Shown: positions 7,422 to 14,640 of the stretch, piece by piece
Layout: the number at the start of each line of letters is the position of its first letter
How positions within the stretch are numbered: the stretch's first letter is position 1
Assembly (NCBI GenBank): GCA_946479615.1
Contig: CAMLGR010000088.1
Location: forward strand, 1 to 19,812
Direction of reading: 5' to 3'
DNA: 19,812 nt
Origin: an uncultured Bacteroidota bacterium
GTDB lineage: Bacteria; Bacteroidota; Bacteroidia; Chitinophagales; Chitinophagaceae
The notes under the pieces: model-generated
Databases searched by the model: none
Seen by the model: the letters and a program-made list of their open reading frames with translations, nothing else
What the model was told of the DNA's origin: nothing
Translations under genes and position numbers: made by a program

Positions 7422-8595
7422 TTTCCTTTTTACGTTATTTGGTTTTCAAAAGACCAGAAACCGTATCCATCTTTTTTTTATTGTCTTTATACATGTAGCA
7501 GCCTGGTGTCTCTTTCTGATAGTTCCGCTTTTATTTTATCCGATCCGGTTCAATACAGGTCGTTTATTGTATGCCGAGTTTATAAGCAAGGTATTACCTA
7601 TTGGTTTCTTTTATCTCAATTACTACTACCTTCTTCCCCGTTTTTTTGAAAAAAGAAAGTTATCTGCCTATTTCAGTATTGTACTGGCTGCTATACTCAT
7701 TATTTCTTTGCAGGAAATTCTGCTCCGGAACCGGATGGCCGGCACATTCCGTTTCTATCAATCATCAGAAAAGAAAGCAGAACATCTCCATGAAAGAGAA
7801 AGAGGCAATTTCTTCGTGATACGTACCAATGATAAACTTCCCGATTCATTTCCCCCGGCTATGTTACACGAGAAAACGGTGATGGGAATGCCCCGTGGCG
7901 CCTGGTTCATGTCTATCAACCGTTCTGTTTCGCTTTGTATCGTATTATTATTGATCGGAGGGTTGATACGGCTCGGCTATTCCTTCCTGAAAAACCAGAA
8001 TGAACGAAAGGCAATGGAGAATGCACATTTGAATGCCGAAGTGAATTTCCTGAAATCACAGATCAACCCGCATTTTCTTTTTAATACACTGAACAGCATC
8101 TATTCGCAGGCGCATAATAAATCGGAACATACAGAGTATTCCATTCTTAAATTATCGGATCTGCTGCGGTATGTATTGTATGAATCGGGAGAAGAAAAAG
8201 TGCCGTTGGAAAAAGATATTCTTTATATCAGCAACTATATCGACCTGCAGCGTATGCGCATGTCATCCAAAGTAAATATACTTTATACTGTCACAGGTGT
8301 GCAAGCCGGTTATGAAATAGCTCCTTTGCTATTGATATCATTTATCGAGAATGCATTTAAGCATGGCGTCAGTTATACGCAGACCTCTCTGATTAACATC
8401 GATATAACATTTTTTGAACAAACATTAACACTGCAGGTTATCAACCCGATAGTGAAAACAGATACTTTCGCCGAAGGAGGATTGGGATTGAAAAATGCAG
8501 GAAGAAGACTTGATCTGCTGTATCCCGGCAAACATAAGCTGGAAATTTTTCACAACAACCAGCTGTATATCGTAAACCTGAAAATCGACCTGTAA
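7396..8595 (+). CDS. LytS/YehU-type sensor histidine kinase
   Basis: Membrane histidine kinase of 399 residues. Predicted helices lie at about 25-50, 58-80, 90-110 and 176-197. With the N-terminus inside, residues 111-175 form a charged loop of about 65 residues in the periplasm, the likely sensing part. The His_kinase domain follows, with phospho-acceptor motif QINPHFLFNTLNSIYS and H226. The ATP-binding part has an N-box (LLLISFIENAFKHGV, N319) and a G-box (GGLGLKNAGRR, 361-371). It belongs to the family that pairs with LytTR regulators. The start ATG at 7396 lies inside the DUF4907 gene, and the regulator begins one base after its stop, so kinase and regulator are a cognate pair. All key residues are present. 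Confidence 0.93.
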   Translation: MANTDKINNFLFTLFGFQKTRNRIHLFFIVFIHVAAWCLFLIVPLLFYPIRFNTGRLLYAEFISKVLPIGFFYLNYYYLLPRFFEKRKLSAYFSIVLAAILIISLQEILLRNRMAGTFRFYQSSEKKAEHLHERERGNFFVIRTNDKLPDSFPPAMLHEKTVMGMPRGAWFMSINRSVSLCIVLLLIGGLIRLGYSFLKNQNERKAMENAHLNAEVNFLKSQINPHFLFNTLNSIYSQAHNKSEHTEYSILKLSDLLRYVLYESGEEKVPLEKDILYISNYIDLQRMRMSSKVNILYTVTGVQAGYEIAPLLLISFIENAFKHGVSYTQTSLINIDITFFEQTLTLQVINPIVKTDTFAEGGLGLKNAGRRLDLLYPGKHKLEIFHNNQLYIVNLKIDL

Positions 8596-8596
8596 C

Positions 8597-9301
8597 GTGA
8601 TTAACTGCGCTCTGATTGACGATGAACCGTTGGCCCTGCAACTGCTCGAAGACTTCGTAAGCAAAACACCCTATCTCAATCTTGTTGGCAAGTTCGATGA
8701 ACCCATGCAGGCACTTTCTCTTCTTGAAGCGCAAAAGATAGATTTACTTTTACTCGATATCAAAATGCCCGATATATCAGGTATCGATTTCTTCCGGTCA
8801 TTAACACATAAGCCCGAAGTCATATTCACGACTGCCTATAGCCAGTTTGCGATCGATGGTTTTGAATTAAAGGCCATGGATTATTTACTCAAACCTATTT
8901 CTTTTGAAAAATTCCTGGCAGCCTGCAACCGGGTAAAAGATTATATCGAATTAAAGAACAATAAACCTGCAAAGGACAAGGACTATTTTTTTATCAATGC
9001 AGCGCATAAACTGCACAAGGTGTTTTATGATGATATTCTTTACCTGGAAGGGTTAAAAGATTATACCAAGATTCACCTGGCCTCTTCGGCCTCGCCACTG
9101 ATCATTCTTCACAGTCTTAAATATTTTGAATACCTGCTCGGACAAACGGAGTTTATCCGTATTCATCGCTCCTATATTATTTCCATAAGAAAAGTAGTAA
9201 CGATCTCCCGCAAATCAGTGAGTATGCAGACCGGTGAATTACCGGTAAGTGATAATTACAGGGATAGTTTTTTTGCGGTAGTGGAGAGAAATGCGAAGTG
9301 A
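8597..9301 (+). CDS. LytTR-family response regulator
   Basis: DNA-binding regulator of 234 residues. The receiver domain (about 1-117) has the acidic pocket DDE at 8-10, phosphorylation site D54 in LLLDIKMPD, T79 in IFTTAYS and K99 in LLKP. A LytTR DNA-binding domain (about 128-232) follows, with FYDDILYLEGLKDYTKIHL and FIRIHRSYIISIRKV, both typical. It starts with GTG at 8597, one base after the kinase stop (TAA at 8593-8595), and no ATG lies nearby in frame. LytTR regulators usually bind short direct repeats; I did not find a convincing pair in 5830-6034, so its target genes are unknown. It is the last gene of the operon and converges on korA. Confidence 0.93.
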   Translation: MINCALIDDEPLALQLLEDFVSKTPYLNLVGKFDEPMQALSLLEAQKIDLLLLDIKMPDISGIDFFRSLTHKPEVIFTTAYSQFAIDGFELKAMDYLLKPISFEKFLAACNRVKDYIELKNNKPAKDKDYFFINAAHKLHKVFYDDILYLEGLKDYTKIHLASSASPLIILHSLKYFEYLLGQTEFIRIHRSYIISIRKVVTISRKSVSMQTGELPVSDNYRDSFFAVVERNAK

Positions 9302-9302
9302 T

Positions 9303-9366
9303 GTGATGACCTGGAAATGTGATAATTTATCTCAAATCGACACATCAACAAATTTCCAAATCACCA
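9303..9366. repeat. Decayed inverted repeat in the convergent spacer RR/korA
   Basis: The left side (GTGAT then TGGAAAT, 9303-9318) and the reverse complement of the right side (9352-9366, GTGATTTGGAAATT) share short blocks with gaps. The spacer is 74 bases and separates two convergent genes. It may be a decayed copy of an AT-rich intergenic repeat and might also stop transcription from both sides. The match is imperfect, so this is tentative. Confidence 0.35.
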
Positions 9367-9375
9367 GTCCGTACA

Positions 9376-11220
9376 TTATAAATACTTGCCGATTTCCTCC
9401 ACCAGTTCCGTCTTGGTGATCGGAACGCCCATGATCTTGTTATATCCTTTCGCATCGACGAAGTATACATCGCGGATGATTTTGATCAGCTGGCCATTAT
9501 TGATCTCGGGAACAAGGATCGTTTCAAAACCTTTCAGTATTTCACCCAGGTTTTTAGGAAAAGGACGCAGGTAACGAAGATGCGCATGACTGACCTCTTT
9601 TCCCGCAGCTCTTAATTCGGTTACGGCTGATTTGATAGCGCCATACGTAGAGCCCCATCCTAATACCAGCACTTTTCCTTTCGCAGGGCCATTATCAATT
9701 TTCTGGTCAGGAATATGTTCAGCGATCTTATCTACTTTCTCCTGTCTTATTTTCACCATCAACTGGTGATTCTCGGGTTCATAGCTGATATTACCGGTGA
9801 TGTTTTGTTTTTCCAGGCCACCGATCCGGTGCTCGAGACCCGGTGTACCCGGCACGGCCCATGGACGCGCCAGTTTCTCATCACGCAGGTAAGGTTGCAG
9901 CTTATCTTCATGATCGCCTAATTCAGTTTTGAATTTGACATGTATCGGCGGCAATTCTTCCGTTGTCGGGAATTTCCATGGTTCAGCACCATTGGCAATA
10001 TATCCATCACTCAAAAAGATAACCGGTGTCATGTGCTGTACAGATATGCGCACCGCTTCATACACCGCATCGAAACAATCGGTAGGTGTCGATGCAGATA
10101 TTACCGGCATCGGGCACTCACCATTTCTTCCATAATAGGCTTGCAGCAGATCGCTTTGTTCTGTTTTAGTCGGTAACCCGGTAGAAGGTCCGCCGCGTTG
10201 CACATCCACAATAATCAATGGGATCTCCAGCATAACAGCCAGGCCCATTGCTTCTGCCTTCAATGCCATACCCGGGCCTGAAGTAGTGGTTACACCTAAT
10301 GCACCACCATAGGAAGCACCGATAGCCGTAGCGATCGCTGCGATCTCATCTTCTGCCTGGAATGTGCGGATACCAAAATTTTTATGACGGCTCAGTTCGT
10401 GCAGGATATCGGAGGCCGGTGTGATCGGGTAGGACCCGAGGAACATAGGCAACCCGCTTTTATTCGCTGCTGCGATCAAACCATACGCCAATGCCTGGTT
10501 GCCCATCACCGAACGATAGACACCCGATTGCATTTTCGCTTTCTCTACTTTATAGGTAGTCGTAAACGTTTCTGTAGTATCTCCGAAATTATAACCAGCC
10601 TGTAATACTTTAATATTACTATCGAGGATATCAGGCTTTTTACCAAACTTATCTTTTAAAAAGTCAAGGGTGTTCTCCATATTACGTCCGTACATCCAGT
10701 AAAGAAATCCCAGTACGAACATATTCTTGGCCCTGTCTTTCTCCTTCATCCCCATCGTAAAATCCTTCAATGCTTCTCTTGTCATCTTCGTCACATCCAT
10801 CCTGATCACCTCGTAATTTTCAAGGCTTCCATTCTCCAATGGATTTTCTCCATCGGGATAATTGGCGAGACGAAGATTCTTTGAATCAAATCCATCTACA
10901 TTGACAATGATCTTTCCGCCTTTCTTCAATGCAGTGAGGTTGGCCTTCAGTGCAGCCGCATTCATTGCTACCAATACATCGCAGGCATCGCCAGGTGTAA
11001 ACACACGATCGGACGAGAACCGTAACTGGTAACCACTCACACCGGGTAATGTACCTTGTGGTGCCCTGATCTCCGCCGGGAAATCGGGGAATGTCGACAG
11101 ATCAATACCTAAAAGTGCTGTATTATTAGTAAACTGGGTACCCGTCAGCTGCATACCATCACCACTATCACCCGCAAATTTTATAACTACATCCTGTAGA
11201 ACTTCCTGTTTACGAATCAT
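9376..11220 (-). CDS. korA: 2-oxoacid:ferredoxin oxidoreductase, fused gamma/alpha subunit
   Basis: Converts a 2-oxoacid (most likely 2-oxoglutarate) and CoA to the acyl-CoA with reduction of ferredoxin, together with a TPP-binding beta chain. The 614-residue product joins a gamma domain (about 10-200, with GDSGDG at 17-22) to the alpha domain (about 240 on, with YPITPAS at 264-270, TSGPG at 313-317 and RGGPSTG at 342-348). A C-terminal PFOR_II-like region follows. No ferredoxin-type Cys clusters are present, as expected for this subunit. The ATG at 11220 is preferred over an in-frame TTG at 11241, which overlaps a promoter element. Oddly no beta-subunit gene adjoins it: the next gene downstream is convergent. 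Pyruvate specificity is possible, but the fused gamma-alpha layout is typical of KorA-type enzymes in this phylum. Confidence 0.92.
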   Translation of the reverse strand: MIRKQEVLQDVVIKFAGDSGDGMQLTGTQFTNNTALLGIDLSTFPDFPAEIRAPQGTLPGVSGYQLRFSSDRVFTPGDACDVLVAMNAAALKANLTALKKGGKIIVNVDGFDSKNLRLANYPDGENPLENGSLENYEVIRMDVTKMTREALKDFTMGMKEKDRAKNMFVLGFLYWMYGRNMENTLDFLKDKFGKKPDILDSNIKVLQAGYNFGDTTETFTTTYKVEKAKMQSGVYRSVMGNQALAYGLIAAANKSGLPMFLGSYPITPASDILHELSRHKNFGIRTFQAEDEIAAIATAIGASYGGALGVTTTSGPGMALKAEAMGLAVMLEIPLIIVDVQRGGPSTGLPTKTEQSDLLQAYYGRNGECPMPVISASTPTDCFDAVYEAVRISVQHMTPVIFLSDGYIANGAEPWKFPTTEELPPIHVKFKTELGDHEDKLQPYLRDEKLARPWAVPGTPGLEHRIGGLEKQNITGNISYEPENHQLMVKIRQEKVDKIAEHIPDQKIDNGPAKGKVLVLGWGSTYGAIKSAVTELRAAGKEVSHAHLRYLRPFPKNLGEILKGFETILVPEINNGQLIKIIRDVYFVDAKGYNKIMGVPITKTELVEEIGKYL

Positions 11221-11238
11221 TATAGAAAAATTAGTCTG

Positions 11239-11246
11239 CAAATTTA
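11239..11246 (-). promoter_or_regulatory. Putative -7 promoter element for korA
   Basis: On the minus strand this reads TAAATTTG, a perfect match to the Bacteroidota sigma-ABfrA -7 consensus TAnnTTTG. It ends 18 bases before the korA ATG at 11220, allowing a short leader. I found no convincing TTG at -33, so the promoter is only partly supported. Confidence 0.4.
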
Positions 11247-11331
11247 GTATACTTTGGTATTGGTTGGCCCGCTTTTTAGCAGCATTTGACTTTTACCCAC
11301 ATGATTTTAAGGTAAGGAACCGTCTTATCTT

Positions 11332-11470
11332 AGATGTCTGAACCAGGATTTGGGTGGATTAACAGGATTTATGGGAAGAGAATGGTTTACACCCGAATCC
11401 CAATACGTTGTCTTTATACTCTTTTTTCTAAAAATCCCACTAATCCCCCCAAATCCTGGTTCAGACATCT
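11332..11470. repeat. Long inverted repeat (39-base arms) before the first M16 gene
   Basis: The left arm 11332-11370 and right arm 11432-11470 pair over 39 bases with 4 mismatches, around a 61-base centre. The arms contain TCTGAACCAGGATTTGGG, a sequence I recognise as a common intergenic repeat in many Bacteroidota, sometimes found around GxxExxY (PDDEXK_3) genes. The left arm contains an in-frame ATG (11334) that opens into the M16 gene. No transposase is inside, so it is a non-autonomous, MITE-like element or structured spacer. Confidence 0.8.
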
Positions 11471-11507
11471 TGCTTCAGACAACCTATTACACTCAAAATC
11501 AATTCAC

Positions 11508-14420
11508 ATGAGAAAGAAACTAATGCTAACTGCGGCCCTGTCCCTATGCATGACAATAGCCGCATTTTCCCAGGCCCGGCTTGTTGAAAAGGTTACCCGC
11601 CAGGGTAATGAACTGATCATCCCTTACGAAAAGTATGTATTGCCAAACGGCCTGACCGTTATCGTTCACGAGGATCACAGCGATCCTATTGTCCATGTCG
11701 ATGTTACTTACCACGTCGGTTCGGCCCGCGAAGAGATCGGCAAATCGGGCTTTGCACATTTCTTTGAACACATGATGTTCCAGGGAAGCGATCACGTAGC
11801 CGATGAGGAACATTTTAAAATAGTTACCGAAGCCGGCGGAACCTTAAATGGCAGTACCAACCGCGATCGTACCAATTATTACGAAACAGTTCCTTCGAAC
11901 CAGCTTGAAAAAGCGATCTGGCTCGAAGCCGACCGCATGGGTTTCCTGCTGGATGCTGTTACCCAGCAAAAGTTCGAGGTACAAAGAGCCACGGTAAAGA
12001 ATGAAAGAGGACAGAATTACGATAACCGTCCTTATGGTCTGACAAGTGAATATTCGGCTAAAAATTTATACCCTTACGGCCATCCTTATTCATGGCTGAC
12101 CATCGGCTATATCGAAGAGTTGAATAAAGTGAATGTAAATGATCTTAAGAATTTCTTCCTGCGCTGGTATGGTCCTAATAATGCGACCTTAACCATTGGT
12201 GGTGATGTAAAAGCCGCGGATGTGGTCAAACTGGCGGAGAAGTATTTCGGTTCTATTCCTCCCTGCCCCAAAGTGGATCCTGTTAAACTTGCCCCGGTGG
12301 TATTGGATAAAGACCGTTATGTAAGTTATACCGATAACTATGCCAGGGCTTCTCAATTGAGATTGGTCTATCCGACCGTTCCCGATTATGATAAAGATGA
12401 AGCGGCGCTGGCCTGCCTGGCGCAGGTATTAGGCGGTGGTGGTGGTTTTGGTGGCGGAGGCCGTGGCGGAAGAGGCGGTGGCGGCGGTGGCGGCAACCGC
12501 AATTCTGTTTTTTATCAATCGATCATAAAACCACAGAAAGCATTACAGGCAAACGCCAGCAGCCAGTTGTCTGAACTGGCCGGTGAGTTTTCAGTAGCTG
12601 TTACTCCTTATCCTGGTAAATCGCTGGCAGAAATGGAGCAGGTAGTGAATGAAGCATTTACAGAATTTGAAAAAAGAGGTGTAACGGATGAAGATATCCA
12701 GCGTTTCAAAAATGAATACGAAAGCCGCACGATCAGCGGGCTATCAAGTGTATCGGGCAAGGTATCTCAACTCGCAGCGTTCCAGACCTACACCGGCAAT
12801 CCGAATATGCTTAAGAAATTACTGGCAGAGTATAGCACTGTTACCAAAGAAGATGTTATGAGAGCCTATGAAAAATATATCAAAGGCAAACCTCACGTCA
12901 TTCTTAGTACGCTGGCGAAGGGCCAGGAAGCACTGATCGCCAGAGCTGATGATTATACCATCGATACTATGCATTATAAAGCTCCGGATTATGGATATGC
13001 GGGTTTGAAATATGTAAAAGCAAAAGACAATTTCGACAGAAGCAAAAAACCAGGCAATGGCCCCAACCCTGTTGTTAAAGTACCTGCTTTCTGGAGAAAA
13101 GATCTTCCCAATGGTATTAAACTGATCGGCACAGAAAATACCGAAATACCTGTAGTAACGATTTCGATTTCTATTCCCGGTGGTCATTTGCTGGAAGCAA
13201 ACGATCTTTCCAAAGCCGGGCTGGCCAACATATTCGCCCGTATGATGAATGAGGATACTAAAAATTATACGGCAGAACAGTTTTCTTCAGCATTACAAAA
13301 GATCGCCAGCTCTGTAAATGTCAGCAGCGGTAAAGATGATATTACCGTCAATGTGCAGACATTAAAAAAGAACCTGGATGCTACATTGGCTTTGTTACAG
13401 GAAAGAATATTCAATCCAACATTTCCTGAAGACGCGTTCAACCGCATAAAAAGACAAACGCTGGAAGGTTTCAAGCAAAGCAAATCGCAACCGGCTTCTG
13501 TAGCCAGTGATGTGATCGCTAAAATAAATTACGGACCTAATAATATTTTGGGTATTAATGAAGATGGAACAGAAACCACCGTCAACAATATCACATTGGA
13601 TGATGTAAAGAATTATTACAACAATTATATCACCAGCAAGGGACTTAAAGTAGTTGTGGTAGGTGATATTAAAGAAGCAGAGATCTTACCTAAACTGGCA
13701 TTCCTTAATAAACTGCCAAACAAAAAAGTAGAGTTACCTAAAGTAGCTGCTACGCCTATGCCGAATGATGAATCCAAGATCTATTTGGTTGATATTCCCA
13801 AGGCAGCCCAAACAGAATTCAGGGTTGGCTATAATACCGGCTTGAAATACGATGCTACCGGTGAGTATTATAAAGCCGGTTTAATGAACTACATTTTAGG
13901 CGGGGCCTTCAATAGCCGTCTCAACCTGAATCTCCGGGAAGATAAAGGATGGACTTATGGCGCCCGTTCCGGTTTCTCCGGTGATGAGTATGATGGCAAT
14001 TTTGAATTCAGTTCCGGTATCAAGGCCGGCTCTACCGACAGTGCGTTGATAGAGGTGGTAAAAGAACTGAAGAATTATTCGGACAATGGAATCACTGATG
14101 AAGAATTGAATTTTATGAAAAGCGCCGTAGGCCAGCGGGATGCATTGCGGTATGAAACCGGCATTCAGAAAGCAGGATTTATTCGTACGATCCTTGACTA
14201 TAACCTGCCTCCGAATTTTACAGCTACCCAGGCAAAGATCCTCCGGGATATAACCAAAAAGGAAATCGATGCACTGGCCAAACGCTATGTGGATGCCAGC
14301 AAACTGAATATGTTACTCGTTGGTGATAAAGCGCTCATATTACCGGGTCTTCAAAAACTGGGCTACCCCATCATAGAACTGGATGCGGATGGAAAACCCG
14401 TAGAGAAAAAGGCGTTCTAG
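11508..14420 (+). CDS. Secreted M16 zinc metallopeptidase (first of tandem pair)
   Basis: A pitrilysin-type peptidase of 970 residues with two M16 modules in one chain. A signal peptide (MRKKLMLTAALSLCMTIAAFSQ) puts it in the periplasm or outside. The N-terminal module has the inverted zinc motif HFFEH (H84, E87, H88) and the distal ligand E166 in VKNERGQ. The second module lacks an HxxEH (it has ANIFARMM there) and, as is usual, is inactive; it carries the expected NLREDKGWTYGAR substrate-side motif near residues 806-818. A glycine-rich insertion sits at 309-329. The open frame extends to 11334, but that part is read from the inverted repeat, so the ATG at 11508 before the signal peptide is preferred. 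The downstream neighbour is its paralogue. Confidence 0.93.
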   Translation: MRKKLMLTAALSLCMTIAAFSQARLVEKVTRQGNELIIPYEKYVLPNGLTVIVHEDHSDPIVHVDVTYHVGSAREEIGKSGFAHFFEHMMFQGSDHVADEEHFKIVTEAGGTLNGSTNRDRTNYYETVPSNQLEKAIWLEADRMGFLLDAVTQQKFEVQRATVKNERGQNYDNRPYGLTSEYSAKNLYPYGHPYSWLTIGYIEELNKVNVNDLKNFFLRWYGPNNATLTIGGDVKAADVVKLAEKYFGSIPPCPKVDPVKLAPVVLDKDRYVSYTDNYARASQLRLVYPTVPDYDKDEAALACLAQVLGGGGGFGGGGRGGRGGGGGGGNRNSVFYQSIIKPQKALQANASSQLSELAGEFSVAVTPYPGKSLAEMEQVVNEAFTEFEKRGVTDEDIQRFKNEYESRTISGLSSVSGKVSQLAAFQTYTGNPNMLKKLLAEYSTVTKEDVMRAYEKYIKGKPHVILSTLAKGQEALIARADDYTIDTMHYKAPDYGYAGLKYVKAKDNFDRSKKPGNGPNPVVKVPAFWRKDLPNGIKLIGTENTEIPVVTISISIPGGHLLEANDLSKAGLANIFARMMNEDTKNYTAEQFSSALQKIASSVNVSSGKDDITVNVQTLKKNLDATLALLQERIFNPTFPEDAFNRIKRQTLEGFKQSKSQPASVASDVIAKINYGPNNILGINEDGTETTVNNITLDDVKNYYNNYITSKGLKVVVVGDIKEAEILPKLAFLNKLPNKKVELPKVAATPMPNDESKIYLVDIPKAAQTEFRVGYNTGLKYDATGEYYKAGLMNYILGGAFNSRLNLNLREDKGWTYGARSGFSGDEYDGNFEFSSGIKAGSTDSALIEVVKELKNYSDNGITDEELNFMKSAVGQRDALRYETGIQKAGFIRTILDYNLPPNFTATQAKILRDITKKEIDALAKRYVDASKLNMLLVGDKALILPGLQKLGYPIIELDADGKPVEKKAF
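12432..12494 (+). other. Glycine-rich GGN triplet insertion within the first M16 gene
   Basis: This stretch encodes 21 residues made only of 18 Gly, 2 Arg and 1 Phe (residues 309-329), written almost entirely in GGN codons. In the paralogue at 14641 the matching place reads LGQGNNSVLY; here LG and NSVFY are separated by the run. It enlarges a normally short LGGGxxSxLY-type motif of M16 proteins. Slippage on GGN triplets is a plausible origin. Confidence 0.9.
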
Positions 14421-14425
14421 ACTGA

Positions 14426-14449
14426 AATTTGATCCGGTGAGATCAAATT
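14426..14449. terminator. Hairpin just after the first M16 gene
   Basis: AATTTGATC (14426-14434) and GATCAAATT (14441-14449) form a perfect 9-base stem with a 6-base loop (CGGTGA), five bases after the stop codon. No T-run follows, so it is a weak candidate terminator. Its right arm overlaps the start of the larger inverted repeat at 14445, so the two structures would exclude each other. Confidence 0.4.
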
Positions 14450-14546
14450 ATGAGTTATGAATTAAGAATTATGAATGGATTGTGATTACAGGAGAATTCC
14501 TGTGTCTTACACCCATTCATAATCCTTAATTCATAACTCATAATTT
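14445..14546. repeat. Near-perfect inverted repeat between the two M16 genes
   Basis: Arms of 34 bases (14445-14478 and 14513-14546) match with one mismatch; they are AT-rich and contain TTATGAGTTATGAATTAA. The 34-base centre holds a second hairpin, ACAGGA/TCCTGT with loop GAAT (14488-14503). T residues follow the right arm (to 14549), so as RNA it would also look like a strong terminator. It is a nested, cruciform-prone structure without coding content. Confidence 0.85.
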
Positions 14547-14640
14547 TTTACCCCCTCTGGCCCCCATATTTTGATAAATGGCGCTTATTTCCATCTCATA
14601 TTTCCTTACTTTGCCATTCCCCTTAAAAATCAACTCACAT

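Noticed and set aside
11221..11241. TTG start for korA
   Set aside because: It overlaps the TAAATTTG promoter element and precedes the normal N-terminus MIRKQEVLQ.
11371..11431. A gene inside the inverted repeat (such as GxxExxY)
   Set aside because: The centre is only 61 bases and encodes nothing recognisable.
14578..14640. Upstream extension of the second M16 gene
   Set aside because: The added 21 residues would place a second hydrophobic stretch before a complete signal peptide; the ATG at 14641 matches its paralogue.
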